From contig NZ_LT800494.1 in the NCBI RefSeq assembly GCF_900166665.1, positions 86,459-150,458 of the forward strand: a stretch of DNA of 64,000 bases. The letters are read 5' to 3'. Of the stretch, positions 52,565-62,189 are shown in pieces. Positions within the stretch are counted from its first letter, which is position 1. Each line of letters starts with the position of its first letter. The translations under genes and the position numbers were made by a program. This stretch comes from Cytobacillus gottheilii. GTDB taxonomy: Bacteria; Bacillota; Bacilli; Bacillales; Cytobacillaceae. Under the pieces are notes generated by a model, which saw only the letters and a program-made list of their open reading frames with translations, was not told where the DNA came from and did no database searches.

Positions 52565-53896
52565 ATGAAAAGACTACTTTTGATTATTGCTGCAGCCGCA
52601 GCAATGATCTTTTTCTTACTGAACATGAACGAACCCAAAGAACAAAAACAGGATCTATATGTAGCGACAGATGGAAATGATGAAAATGATGGATCCATAA
52701 CAAAGCCTTTTCGCACTCTGACAAAAGCTGCTTCAGAAGCGGAAGCCGGGACAACTGTACATATCCATGAAGGAATTTACGAAGAGCAGCTGGTCATCCA
52801 GCATAGCGGCACAAAATCAAATGGAGTTATTTTTCAGCCCTATCATGATGAAGAAGTGATTCTGAGCGGTGAAAACATACCAAGTGAGGAAGGCGATACC
52901 GCCCTCATTACGATCGACAGCAAAGACTATGTGACGATTAAAGGCCTCACGATTCAGGATTTAACGACGGATTTAACGGATGAAACCGTCATGGGCATTT
53001 TTGTGACAGGCTCCAGCAGCCATATTACATTGGACAGCAACCACATTCAGCATATTGAAACACATGCAGACGATGGAAATGGCCATGGCATTGCATTTTA
53101 TGGAACGGAGCCCATGGAGGACATTATAGTGACCAATAACACTGTACAAGACCTCAAGCTGGGTGCAAGTGAAGCACTTGTCCTCAATGGCAATATTGAT
53201 GGTTTTAAAATTGCAGATAACACTGTAAGCCGCAATGACAATATCGGCATTGATCTGATCGGCTATGAAGGAGTCGCTGCAGATCAAGATGCAGATTATG
53301 TGCGCAATGGAATGGTAGCTCGTAACACCGTTCATGACATCTCTACTTACGGCAACCCGGCATATGGCGAGGAATATAACGCTGCGGGCATCTACGTTGA
53401 TGGCGGAAAAGAGATCACAATCGAAGAGAATACCATCTATGGCAGTGATATCGGCATCGAAGCCACTTCAGAGCATGCTGATCAATACGCGGAAAATATT
53501 GAGATCATCAACAATAATATCTATGAAAACTTTTACACAGGCATCTCCATTGGCGGATACGACGAAAACCGCGGCGGTACAATCAATTCTTATATCGGAC
53601 ACAACATCCTTTTCCGAAATGATACCCTAGATCTTGCCGGCGGACAGCTAATGATCCAGCATGACGTAAAAGACAATACCATTGAAAAAAACACTCTAAC
53701 AGCCGGCCCATCCAGTATCTATATCGCAAACTTCTTCACGACCAATGAAAATACAACACTAAGCGATAATGTATTTCAAAAAGAAGATGGAGAAGACGGC
53801 ATTTGGATTTGGAAGAATGAAGAGTATACGTCCTTCGAAGAGTTTAAAGCAGCATATCAGGGGGACGGTTCTGTTGGAGAGCTTAAAGAGAAATAG
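52565..53896 (+). CDS. Exported right-handed parallel beta-helix protein (DUF1565/pectate-lyase-like)
   Basis: A 443-residue protein with an N-terminal hydrophobic signal (LLLIIAAAAAMIFFLL; no lipobox cysteine), the start motif YVATDGNDENDGSITKPFRT (partly, seen in PL9-type beta-helix proteins) and about ten beta-helix coils with repeated N-N-x-I/V steps (VTNNTVQDL, IEENTIYGS, IINNNIYEN). The fold suggests polysaccharide binding or lyase action. I cannot place catalytic residues, so substrate and activity are unknown. It lies between yjdM and rlmH. Confidence 0.85.
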   Translation: MKRLLLIIAAAAAMIFFLLNMNEPKEQKQDLYVATDGNDENDGSITKPFRTLTKAASEAEAGTTVHIHEGIYEEQLVIQHSGTKSNGVIFQPYHDEEVILSGENIPSEEGDTALITIDSKDYVTIKGLTIQDLTTDLTDETVMGIFVTGSSSHITLDSNHIQHIETHADDGNGHGIAFYGTEPMEDIIVTNNTVQDLKLGASEALVLNGNIDGFKIADNTVSRNDNIGIDLIGYEGVAADQDADYVRNGMVARNTVHDISTYGNPAYGEEYNAAGIYVDGGKEITIEENTIYGSDIGIEATSEHADQYAENIEIINNNIYENFYTGISIGGYDENRGGTINSYIGHNILFRNDTLDLAGGQLMIQHDVKDNTIEKNTLTAGPSSIYIANFFTTNENTTLSDNVFQKEDGEDGIWIWKNEEYTSFEEFKAAYQGDGSVGELKEK

Positions 53897-53963
53897 GTTT
53901 TTCAAAAGCTCTCCACCATTTGAGACATTATAAAAAAACGCAAAGAAAAGGAAGCAGCACACT

Positions 53964-54443
53964 ATGAAAATTACCATCATATCCGTCGGAAAACTAAAAG
54001 AAAAATACCTAAAACAAGGCATAGACGAATACCTAAAACGCCTCACAGCCTACGCCAACGTCAACATCATCGAAGTCCCTGACGAAAAAGCACCAGAAAA
54101 CATGAGCCCAGCCGAAGAAGAAGAAGTCAAAAACAAAGAAGGCAAAAAAATCCTCTCCCACATCAGCCAGGACACCTACGTTATTACCCTGGAAATAGGC
54201 GGGAAAATGCTTACCTCTGAACAACTCGCTGAAAAGCTTGATAGCCTTGCTACATATGGGAACAGCAAAATTGCCTTTGTTATTGGCGGATCACTTGGAC
54301 TTAGTGATGAAGTCAAGGCTGCCAGCAAGTTTGCACTGTCTTTTTCAAAAATGACGTTCCCACATCAGCTTATGCGGCTGGTGTTGGTGGAGCAGGTTTA
54401 TCGGAGTTTTCGGATTAATCGGGGGGAACCTTATCATAAGTAA
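53964..54443 (+). CDS. rlmH: 23S rRNA (pseudouridine-1915-N3)-methyltransferase RlmH
   Basis: A SPOUT-class SAM methyltransferase of 159 residues acting on pseudouridine 1915 in helix 69 of 23S rRNA. Family markers are [21 protein letters not shown] (in part), [12 protein letters not shown] and the C-terminal [20 protein letters not shown] (in part) with GEPYHK at the end. Also called yydA in B. subtilis; it is the last conserved-core gene of the window. Confidence 0.98.
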   Translation: MKITIISVGKLKEKYLKQGIDEYLKRLTAYANVNIIEVPDEKAPENMSPAEEEEVKNKEGKKILSHISQDTYVITLEIGGKMLTSEQLAEKLDSLATYGNSKIAFVIGGSLGLSDEVKAASKFALSFSKMTFPHQLMRLVLVEQVYRSFRINRGEPYHK

Positions 54444-54511
54444 GTGATTTTTTTCGAATAGATATTGTTACCATTTAATTTTTAAAAGAAAATTGAAAAT
54501 GAACCAATCTT

Positions 54512-54542
54512 AAAAAGGGATGAACATGACTCATCCCTTTTT
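54512..54542. terminator. Bidirectional terminator between rlmH and the AIPR/Mrr pair
   Basis: Perfect 12-bp stem AAAAAGGGATGA / TCATCCCTTTTT with a 7-base loop; convergent genes on both sides. Confidence 0.93.
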
Positions 54543-54546
54543 AGAA

Positions 54547-55383
54547 TTAATCAAATAATTCTAATGATGGGGTTAAACAGAACTTTAAATCATTAGCTTT
54601 TTGCAAACCTATGTGATGATTAATCATTAGATCAACTAATTGATTCCCATCAATAAGTATGATTCCGCGCTCTTCACTTTTCAATTTTGCCTTATTCGTA
54701 TAACTAGAGGTAGTGACGAAATAAGCACCATTGTTATGTTTTTGGCTCCATGCTCCAATAAAATCCCGAATTTCTTGTTCACCTACTAGATTATTTTCTG
54801 AATATCTTTTAATTTGAACGGGTATTTCCCCTTGTTTGAGTAAGGTTCTATATAGTAGACCATCAATACCACCATCCCCGCTTTTTTTCGTAACCTCACC
54901 GTAGGGTGCTTCATTTGCTCGTACTAACACCTGTATTACTAATGACTCAAAATTATAGGGGTTCATATTCATTAGTAATGACTTAAGATATTTTTTTAAA
55001 TGAATTAAATACTCATCATAAGATTTAATTAATGAATTGAGTGCCTCATAATGTTTACTTGCAAATGGAGCCTCCAGTGTTTGCAACTTTTCTGAAGTTT
55101 CCTTTTGAAGCTGATTACTCCAAAAATCATTGATGTTTGAATCTGGATTAATCATTAATCCCCTACCATAATCTGTTAGTAGGAGTAAACCTCCGTCTAG
55201 CTCCTTTAAAATATTAAGTTGAAAAGACTTTTCAAGAATCGGATTGACCTCATAATCCTCAATGTCTTCGTCCAAATCGCTTTTAATATTTCTAAACAGT
55301 ATTTCCTTAGTACATGATGTCTCACTGACATTCCTTAAAATTGATTTTAAAACATCAACAACAAAATCATTCATTGTTAACAT
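54547..55383 (-). CDS. Mrr-like restriction endonuclease domain protein
   Basis: A 278-residue protein with an N-terminal alpha/beta region that may be a winged helix (about 1-85), a coiled linker, and a C-terminal Mrr-type PD-(D/E)XK domain. Counting from the TTG alternative start, the active-site residues are E151 (FESLVIQVL), D179 (GDGGIDG) and Q195-x-K197 (VQIKRY); ILIDGNQLVDLM follows as in Mrr proteins. Mrr enzymes cleave modified or foreign DNA. The ATG at 55383 overlaps the upstream AIPR gene by 17 bases (a TTG at 55398 is also possible), so the two are translationally coupled. Specificity unknown. Confidence 0.88.
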   Translation of the reverse strand: MLTMNDFVVDVLKSILRNVSETSCTKEILFRNIKSDLDEDIEDYEVNPILEKSFQLNILKELDGGLLLLTDYGRGLMINPDSNINDFWSNQLQKETSEKLQTLEAPFASKHYEALNSLIKSYDEYLIHLKKYLKSLLMNMNPYNFESLVIQVLVRANEAPYGEVTKKSGDGGIDGLLYRTLLKQGEIPVQIKRYSENNLVGEQEIRDFIGAWSQKHNNGAYFVTTSSYTNKAKLKSEERGIILIDGNQLVDLMINHHIGLQKANDLKFCLTPSLELFD

Positions 55384-56818
55384 TTTCTCTTTCTTCAATG
55401 CTCTGTCTGACTTGGTCCATCGTTAATAAACAATAGTTCCAGTGCTCATTGCTTTTGGCTACTTTATCAACATTTTCGTTTCTTGCTTTAGTTACTAGAT
55501 AACTAACAAGGGGCTCAATCATTTCTTCAAGTTCTTTATGGTGATCAGGATCAAAACCATCTATCCATTTATAATATCCGTCGTCATCCTTGGTAACTAG
55601 CATCCGGAATGAACCTATAATAGGATGTACTAATCCAGAAGGAACATCAAATTTCATACCGTTTAAGGTAGTTTTCTGCCCATCAGAATAAGTAGTAATA
55701 TTACGGAAATTTTTATATATCTCCTTTTTGTCTGATTTAGAAAAACCAATAAGTGCATAGTTGCCAGAGCTATTTGAGTCGGTAGCACCGACTCTATTGT
55801 ATATATCAGGTATATTTTTCTCCAAGAATGTATATATAGAAAAAATTCCGGGAATTATTCCTGCCATTTTTACATATTCAGAATCACGTTCTTCTTCAGC
55901 TGCACTTTCTACTTCTTGAATATATGCTTTTATTATTGGATCGGCTCCTGAGGCCCATTTCATTGGTGGTACTGAAGGTTTACGACTATATTTAGACTTT
56001 GATGAATATTTAGGAGTTCTTTCGAGATTAAATAAATCTAATAAACGAATTATATTTTCAACAGGTAACATCTTAGAGCCATCTTCCATTTTTTCGAATT
56101 GTTTGTACATTATTCTATTTGCAAATGGAAGATTTGATAAAAGGTCCTTAAGTATATCAAATCCACCTTGTAAATTTACAATTGAACGTGTAAGAACCTG
56201 AGCAGAAGTATTCCTTGCTTCGGCCAAGCGGGAAACATCTGTGAAATTTACAGTAATTTCAAATCTTACAAAAGCATCGAGGATTTCTTCATTCTTTCTA
56301 TAATCCATCACTGTGTTTTTTATGATTTTATAAGTATGCCCCCCATCGATGTTTCCCTCATTTTCTTTATCCATAACAATTTCCAAAACTTCAGGATTGA
56401 GATCAGTTTCATTTTCAAAAACTACATCATGAAGAATAGCAACCGTATGAGCAACTAAAACGATTCCTCTGTTCAATAAGTAGAAGGCTTGGTTGTGAGG
56501 GCGGCCATCTTCCGCAATTTCAGTATTTTTTAAACTTTGAGCTATTCTTCTTGATGGAGTGGTTTTAATATTTTGTTCGCGTGGATTCTTTTTCATAGGA
56601 ATGGTTATTTCATCTCCTAATCCTAGATCCATAACATGGACAAATGCAGAGTAAATGAGAGTGTGGTCCCAGTTGGTTGGGTCTGGCATATGGTCGTGAT
56701 TTGAGCGAAATCTCCTTAAATCATGTGGATTATACATGGTGGTTATTTGGTCACTACGAACTCTAAGAATGAAATTTTCTTCATCCTCCTCAAAGCGTTT
56801 TAGCATAATAGGCATCAT
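55367..56818 (-). CDS. AIPR-family (abortive infection phage resistance) protein
   Basis: A 483-residue protein whose middle matches the AIPR pattern: NRGIVLVA (116-123), GNIDGGHTYKII (155-166, family form NGxQT) and ARNTSAQVLTRSIVNL (201-216). AIPR proteins are found in phage-defence loci; the molecular activity is not established. The C-terminal half (about 280-483) resembles nothing I can name. GGGAGAG lies before the two ATG codons at 56818/56815. It is first in a two-gene unit with the Mrr-like nuclease, and the flanking DNA is AT-rich, suggesting acquisition by transfer. Confidence 0.8.
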   Translation of the reverse strand: MMPIMLKRFEEDEENFILRVRSDQITTMYNPHDLRRFRSNHDHMPDPTNWDHTLIYSAFVHVMDLGLGDEITIPMKKNPREQNIKTTPSRRIAQSLKNTEIAEDGRPHNQAFYLLNRGIVLVAHTVAILHDVVFENETDLNPEVLEIVMDKENEGNIDGGHTYKIIKNTVMDYRKNEEILDAFVRFEITVNFTDVSRLAEARNTSAQVLTRSIVNLQGGFDILKDLLSNLPFANRIMYKQFEKMEDGSKMLPVENIIRLLDLFNLERTPKYSSKSKYSRKPSVPPMKWASGADPIIKAYIQEVESAAEEERDSEYVKMAGIIPGIFSIYTFLEKNIPDIYNRVGATDSNSSGNYALIGFSKSDKKEIYKNFRNITTYSDGQKTTLNGMKFDVPSGLVHPIIGSFRMLVTKDDDGYYKWIDGFDPDHHKELEEMIEPLVSYLVTKARNENVDKVAKSNEHWNYCLLTMDQVRQSIEERENVNNE

Positions 56819-57089
56819 GATATCTCTCCCTATGTTTAATGAAAATTAATTCTTTAAACTGATTATATCAATTATTCTTTGAAAAGCTCATTAACAAAAT
56901 AACTTTAAATATGGTATTTATTAATTAATAATTAATGAAAATCTATGGCTCAATGCAACTGATTAATAAGTCTTAGAAACAATATGATAGCATCTTACTT
57001 TTTCTATTTCTCATTTAGATATATAACGGTGAAGCGTACCACAAATAGTTACAGATAAAAATTAAACAAGATAGATACCCTCTTAATAA
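56819..57089. other. AT-rich intergenic stretch before the AIPR gene
   Basis: About 270 bases, very AT-rich (for example around 56920-56940), expected to carry the AIPR promoter on the minus strand. I see no gene, repeat or clear promoter. Confidence 0.5.
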
Positions 57090-57136
57090 AAACAAAATAA
57101 AACTAGAGGAGACCGTTAGCACACATGGGTCTCCTC
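57090..57136 (-). terminator. Terminator after the VOC pseudogene
   Basis: Minus strand: GAGGAGACC arm (57114-57106) pairs with GGTCTCCTC (57135-57127), then a T-rich tail. Confidence 0.75.
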
Positions 57137-57144
57137 AAACCTTT

Positions 57145-57494
57145 TTAAACCACCACCTCACTCATCAACGCATGCCTATTCCCCTCACGATCCTCAAAAA
57201 ACACCATCCAAGTCTCAGTTTTCCACATTTTAGCCACCATATGAGGTTCATCAACAAACCGTACATCTGCAGCTGCTAATCGCTCATAAGAATCCCTAAT
57301 ATCACTCACCTGAAAATAAACAACTGAACTCGCATGTGCAAATTCTTTTTTCTCTGGAGGTGATAGCAAAAGTCTCAAACCATTGCTTTCAAAAAATGCC
57401 ATATTATCCATGTGCCTAGTTTCTGTTCATAGAATTCAATAGCTCTATCTAAATCTTTAACAGGTATGCCAATTTGTCCAAGTTTTTGAATCAT
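57145..57494 (-). pseudogene. Broken VOC-family (glyoxalase-like) gene
   Basis: Two reading frames together resemble one VOC (vicinal oxygen chelate) subunit. Frame 1 from ATG 57494 (AAAGGGG upstream) reads MIQKLGQIGIPVKDLDRAIE then FYEQKLG. Near 57412-57418 it shifts to the frame that continues DNMAFFESNGLRLLLSPPE and ends at 57145. The 7-12 residues normally found between these halves are missing, so a short deletion with frameshift has occurred. The downstream half alone could still be translated from the ATG at 57411 (88 residues) but lacks the first beta-alpha module with its metal ligand. Confidence 0.75.
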
Positions 57495-57520
57495 CTTTCA
57501 TTCCCCTTTCAATTAACCCC

Positions 57521-59449
57521 TTAATACTCTCCACGTTCTTCAGCAACCATTCCCGTTCGTGGCGACAAATCCTCATAAGCATCCGATCTATCCAAACGCT
57601 CTTTAAAATACTGATTCAATTCCGAATCCGTACAAAAGACAAAGCAGCCTTTCTGCCCTCTAGTCATTAAGGTTCGGTACGTATTTCGGATAATCCTGTC
57701 TGCTAAAGCTTGTGCTTCATCAGGATTTTCTTTTGCCAGAGTTTTGATACCTTTTAAAGACTGATCTGTTTTAGCACGTTTTGTGTAGTCTGTGATTACT
57801 TCGCCATCTTGACACACAAGATCAGGTCCAATAATGATGCCGACATAATCAAATTCCAATCCTTGTGATGTGTGGATACACCCAGCTTCGTAGACGGAGT
57901 CCTGGTCGATGGCCCATATGCTGTCAGAGAGATTCCAGCTGATTTTAAAGTTGTGTTCAGGTATTTCAATGTCTTTATGAAGAGTGCTGTTCCGTCCTTT
58001 TTTCGGCCATTCCCAGCAGTAGCCCGCTAGTATACGAGATTTGTTATTTTTCTTATTGAGGTCCTCAATTTCTTTGAGCATGGCATTTGGATCATCGTAT
58101 ACTCTGAAATCGTAGTCCAGACCGCGGTCATTGGCGTTGGCTGTCTCTCTGATTTGCAATACATCATCCAGCCAAGCAATATAGGCATCCGATCCGTCGC
58201 AGCGGAATTGGGAAACCAGTTTGCCCTGAATGAGTTCGGCATTTAATAGATTTGCATACTTTTTTATTACATCCACACTGCCAATGTCTTTTAATGTGAC
58301 TTTCTGATCTTCATCAATAAAGAAAATCGTGAATTTAGCAGAATGGATGACTTCTTTAATTTGATTTTCTCCTTTATTGCTGAAGAGACCTGATTTTTCA
58401 TTAAGGCGGTGTGCTTCATCGATAATGAGTACGTCAAATTCATTTGCTTCTGATTCAGTAAAGCTGCCCGATCCTTTGAAAAGGTGATCAATTTGTGTTT
58501 TCTTGATCGTTCCTTTTAATTTTGAAGCATAGACGTTCCGCGGTGCGGAGTTTTTGGATACATATAGAGCGGTTAATTCTTGGTTAATGAGATTTACAAG
58601 CAGGTTTATGGCCATAACAGACTTGCCTGTTCCTGGTCCGCCTTCAATGACTATAACGGTTTTCTGATTATGTTTAATAGATTCCAATGCCAGATGATAG
58701 GCATCTTCATAGAATACTTTCTGCTCATCAATCAGGACGAATTCTTGGTTTCCCTTTAGCATGCTTGCGAGCGTGTCCTGCAGCGATTTGGAAGGACGAA
58801 TTTTTCCATGCTCAATCTGGTAGATTAACTGGTTCTGATCACCAAAACGAACGTACTTTTTTATGAAGTCTCTTAATCTCTGGATTTCTCCTTTTGTAAA
58901 AAGAGGGGCTTTGGCCAAATGAGCATCATAGTGAGAATCCATCAACGGATCATTGTCTGCTTTCCGGTAGTTATGTAAATATGCACATGGGTTTAAAACG
59001 ATTTGCTGATCTTGTACATTTTGATTAAAATCCTCAATTAAGGCTGCGTAAGACCATGCTTGATAAGAGGGGTGTGTGACAGTGCGTTTCCCTCCGCCAA
59101 GATAAGTAGACACAAGTGCATCCTTAGAGGTTACCTTTTCTGCCTCTGACCATTGTTTCAACTCCACAATGACCACGTGATCCTGACTGCCATCGTGGCC
59201 AGCAACCAAAAAATCTACGCGTTTTGATGTGTTGGGAATCTTAAACTCTATAGCTACGGATGTATCATCAGGAATTTCTATATCCTGCATAACGTTCGAC
59301 ATGCGCTGCAGGGAATTTTCCCATGACGTAATTTCACTTTTAGAAGTCCGTCCAATTTTCTTTTGATAAGACTCGTAAAGACGTTCAACGAGGAGCTCGT
59401 TTGTTACGTCAGATATAAATTCCAATTTTGTCGCTTCATATATGATCAA
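57521..59449 (-). CDS. RecB-like nuclease fused to DUF2075 helicase (DNA/RNA helicase)
   Basis: A 642-residue two-part protein. The N-terminal domain (about 60-140) has a PD-(D/E)XK pattern: D79, E96-L-K98 and Q130-x3-Y134, the QxxxY feature of RecB-family nucleases. The C-terminal superfamily 1 ATPase (DUF2075) has Walker A GGPGTGKS (270-277), Walker B IIDEAH (342-347), SQFRCDG (413-419), HTSQGLEFDYV (526-536) and the arginine-finger-type YRTLMTRGQKG (591-601). Similar nuclease-helicases occur in phage-defence islands and the Schlafen-like group 3. The gene stands between a broken VOC gene and a lipoprotein gene. Role in defence or repair is inference. Confidence 0.85.
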   Translation of the reverse strand: MIIYEATKLEFISDVTNELLVERLYESYQKKIGRTSKSEITSWENSLQRMSNVMQDIEIPDDTSVAIEFKIPNTSKRVDFLVAGHDGSQDHVVIVELKQWSEAEKVTSKDALVSTYLGGGKRTVTHPSYQAWSYAALIEDFNQNVQDQQIVLNPCAYLHNYRKADNDPLMDSHYDAHLAKAPLFTKGEIQRLRDFIKKYVRFGDQNQLIYQIEHGKIRPSKSLQDTLASMLKGNQEFVLIDEQKVFYEDAYHLALESIKHNQKTVIVIEGGPGTGKSVMAINLLVNLINQELTALYVSKNSAPRNVYASKLKGTIKKTQIDHLFKGSGSFTESEANEFDVLIIDEAHRLNEKSGLFSNKGENQIKEVIHSAKFTIFFIDEDQKVTLKDIGSVDVIKKYANLLNAELIQGKLVSQFRCDGSDAYIAWLDDVLQIRETANANDRGLDYDFRVYDDPNAMLKEIEDLNKKNNKSRILAGYCWEWPKKGRNSTLHKDIEIPEHNFKISWNLSDSIWAIDQDSVYEAGCIHTSQGLEFDYVGIIIGPDLVCQDGEVITDYTKRAKTDQSLKGIKTLAKENPDEAQALADRIIRNTYRTLMTRGQKGCFVFCTDSELNQYFKERLDRSDAYEDLSPRTGMVAEERGEY

Positions 59450-59541
59450 GTATGGCCACCTCTTTAAGAAGTCTAGTGACTATATTTTACCATTTTTGGA
59501 TTGGGAGATAGTAGTTATAAAAGATATCTTTGCTGTAGAGT

Positions 59542-59588
59542 AAAAAAAAGATTCAAAGCAGGCTTGAATTCCAAGCCTGTTTTGAATC
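59542..59588 (-). terminator. Terminator of the YusW-like lipoprotein gene
   Basis: Minus strand: stem GATTCAAA...CAGGCTTG / CAAGCCTG...TTTGAATC with a 4-base loop and seven or more T. It overlaps the stop codon of the gene. Confidence 0.9.
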
Positions 59589-60073
59589 TACTTCCGATAT
59601 TCCTTCTCAGTCCCACCGCTAAACTGGATCTCTAACTCAATATTTTGAGCGTCCTCAGGAATGCTGAATGCTTCACTTATTGTAGTCAAAACTTCTTCAT
59701 CAGGTGTATTTTCATCAAAGTTAAAGGACGAGAATATACTGTCCAGTTCTTCTATTGCTGCGTCACCATTTAAATCGATATCTTGTGAATGATCTTGATA
59801 GGATGCTTCCATTTGGTCATTGGTTTCATTTTCATAGTCAACTTCTAGGGCATCATTATGGTCTTGATAATCTGCATCAAGATCAAAGTGTGTAAAATTG
59901 TATCCAGTAGTATCATTGTTATCGTTCGTTGCATTATTTTCTTCTGTTTGCTGCTGTTCGTCCTCTGCAGTGTTTTGTGGAGGATTTTCTACCTCATCAT
60001 TATCACCACAAGCAGCAAGTAATAATGATAACATCAGGAAAATACCGATCCATAATATTCTTTTCTTCACCAT
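59588..60073 (-). CDS. YusW-like lipoprotein
   Basis: A 161-residue exported protein: lipobox LLAAC (Cys22), a low-complexity Asp/Asn/Glu/Gln linker (about 25-57), then a YusW-type domain with two copies of a YQDH-containing module (DADYQDHNDALEVDYEN and EASYQDHSQDIDLNGD). Expected to be anchored to the outer face of the membrane. YusW function is unknown. The acidic sequence could bind cations, but this is inference. Confidence 0.85.
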   Translation of the reverse strand: MVKKRILWIGIFLMLSLLLAACGDNDEVENPPQNTAEDEQQQTEENNATNDNNDTTGYNFTHFDLDADYQDHNDALEVDYENETNDQMEASYQDHSQDIDLNGDAAIEELDSIFSSFNFDENTPDEEVLTTISEAFSIPEDAQNIELEIQFSGGTEKEYRK

Positions 60074-60277
60074 GACAGCACTCCTTTATCTTGTGTTACA
60101 TTCATTTTTACCTAAATAAAAGTATAATAAACAAATTCATTGGGGCTGTGATTACTACTCTTTTCTTCATAAATATATCTTTGTTAAAAATGTTAAAAAT
60201 CAGAATTATTAGCTACGGCTTTATTTCTAATGTTTTAAACCGATATAAAGAAAAATTAATAAGAAGGAGCTCGATTT

Positions 60278-61114
60278 ATGAATTCAACGATTCAGGCAGT
60301 AATCAATATTGCCCCGATTATTAAAGATACACTAGGACCGACAGCTGCACTAGGTGTCCTGGATACAGAGAAATTTGTTTACTATTCTCCATCCACTCTC
60401 TTGAATATTAAGGTAGAGGTAGGAGTATCCAGACTGGATGAATTTGATGCTTATCTGCGCGCACTTAAAGGAGAACATTTTATTTCTAAAACATTAGATC
60501 CTACCATATTTGGTGCAGCAGCTGTGACTTCTATTACGCCGATTCATGATTTAGAAACAAATGAAATCGTTGGTCTGTTATCGTTAACGAGAACTTTGGA
60601 GCATCAGGAGAAGCTAGATAAAGAGCTTAGCAGACTAAATGATGTCATCGATGCATTACAAGGAAAGGTACAGCATGTGGCCGCACAGTCAGAAGAACTT
60701 TCCGCAACTAGCAGTGACATTAACGTACAAGCGCAAAGTGCAAACAAAAATTCACAACAAATAGGGGAAGTCGTTCAATTAATTGAACAGATTTCTACGC
60801 AGACAAATCTTCTTGGCTTAAATGCAGCCATTGAAGCAGCTCGTTCTGGCGACGCAGGAAGAGGCTTTGGGGTCGTGGCAGATGAAATTAGAAAACTTTC
60901 TAATAGTACAAAGGATGCAGTGAAGACAATTGATCAATCTTTAACTGAAATCAGATCCAGTATTGAAAACCTAACACTCAGTATTAATGAAGTATCGACA
61001 TCTTCTGATGAGCAGTCGATCACAATGGTTCAATTCATGCAGGATATACAGGCATTGGATGAAAAAAGCAAACAAATCATCGAAAAAATGAAGCAAGTAA
61101 CGAACCAGGAATAG
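60278..61114 (+). CDS. Cytosolic methyl-accepting chemotaxis protein (YfmS-like), copy 1
   Basis: A 278-residue soluble chemoreceptor without membrane segments. N-terminal PAS/Cache-like sensor (about 1-110), then a short receptor signalling module whose hairpin tip (about 176-207) reads [16 protein letters not shown] and [14 protein letters not shown], the CheA/CheW contact consensus. B. subtilis YfmS has the same compact soluble design. AAGGAGC precedes the ATG. It is 11 bases before a paralogue with which it probably forms mixed or separate receptor arrays. Confidence 0.9.
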   Translation: MNSTIQAVINIAPIIKDTLGPTAALGVLDTEKFVYYSPSTLLNIKVEVGVSRLDEFDAYLRALKGEHFISKTLDPTIFGAAAVTSITPIHDLETNEIVGLLSLTRTLEHQEKLDKELSRLNDVIDALQGKVQHVAAQSEELSATSSDINVQAQSANKNSQQIGEVVQLIEQISTQTNLLGLNAAIEAARSGDAGRGFGVVADEIRKLSNSTKDAVKTIDQSLTEIRSSIENLTLSINEVSTSSDEQSITMVQFMQDIQALDEKSKQIIEKMKQVTNQE

Positions 61115-61125
61115 GAGATTAAAAT

Positions 61126-61953
61126 ATGAATTTAACACTGCAAGCATTTGTGAAATTAGCGCCGGAAATCAAAAAGAACCTTGGTGAAAATAGTGCAGTT
61201 GTAGTTACTGACAGAGAAAATTTTATTTTCTCTTCCCAATCGAAAGATTTGGATTATAGTGTTAAAATTGGTGACTCTGCATTTACTGAAGATAATGTAT
61301 TCTTACTTAGAGCACTTGAAGGAGAAAAAGTACAATTACATATTCCAAAAGAAAGCTATGGCATCGGTATGCACTATTCTGCCAACCCTATTCGTGATGA
61401 AAACGGTGAGATCGTTGGTGTATTCCAAATTACTAAAACATTGAAAGATGAAGAGCTTTTAGACGAAGATCTAGATGAATTACGCTCCATTGTCAGCAGT
61501 CTGCAAGGAAAGGTCGAGCAAGTTGCAGCCCAAGCTGAGGAACTTTCCGCTACGAGCACGGATATAAATGATCAAGCAGCAAATGCAAATGCGAACACTC
61601 AAGATATTAGTAAGGTTGTTAAACTAATTGAAGATATTTCTGCACAGACGAATCTGCTTGGCTTAAATGCAGCAATAGAAGCAGCCCGCTCTGGCGAAGC
61701 AGGAAGAGGCTTCGGTGTTGTGGCAGATGAAATACGTAAGCTTTCGATCGGAACGAAGGATGCAGTAGGTACAATCGCTCAATCCCTTCAAGAAATACGG
61801 ACAAATATGGAGAATTTGAAAGCGAGTATTGATGAAGTATCCATTGCCTCAGCAGAGCAATCGCGGGTAATGGTTGAGTTTATGGAAGATATACAAAGCC
61901 TTAATGTACAAAGCAATGAAATCGGGCAATACATCAAAGATATCACTAATTGA
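61126..61953 (+). CDS. Cytosolic methyl-accepting chemotaxis protein (YfmS-like), copy 2
   Basis: A 275-residue paralogue of the preceding gene (same start pattern [16 protein letters not shown], same order: sensor domain, linker, signalling hairpin [19 protein letters not shown]). The N-terminal sensor diverges strongly from copy 1, while the hairpin tip is almost identical, so the two likely sense different signals through the same output. TAGGAGA precedes the ATG. No che genes are in the window. Confidence 0.9.
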   Translation: MNLTLQAFVKLAPEIKKNLGENSAVVVTDRENFIFSSQSKDLDYSVKIGDSAFTEDNVFLLRALEGEKVQLHIPKESYGIGMHYSANPIRDENGEIVGVFQITKTLKDEELLDEDLDELRSIVSSLQGKVEQVAAQAEELSATSTDINDQAANANANTQDISKVVKLIEDISAQTNLLGLNAAIEAARSGEAGRGFGVVADEIRKLSIGTKDAVGTIAQSLQEIRTNMENLKASIDEVSIASAEQSRVMVEFMEDIQSLNVQSNEIGQYIKDITN

Positions 61954-62189
61954 AATTCCCTTTAAATACATAGGGGAGCACTACATACTGACTTGTTTAC
62001 TATGAATAGCCGTTGTAAACTGGTTGGTCAACGTCTCTCCAGATAGATAGTGATTAAATAATCGTAATTAAAAAGAATAATAAATTTAACCAAATACATG
62101 GATGTCTCCAGACGTCTTTGATAAAAAAACAAGGCTCTTTTCTAAGAGTTTGTTGTTTTTGGACAAGTTTTCTATTTGATAAAAGACTA
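61954..62189. other. Intergenic stretch after the chemoreceptors
   Basis: About 235 bases to the family B repeat. I see no gene or clear terminator. Confidence 0.45.

Noticed and set aside
60091-60324. Open frame of 77 codons before the first chemoreceptor
   Set aside because: It overlaps the chemoreceptor start in another frame, lacks a ribosome site and reads like translated AT-rich DNA.
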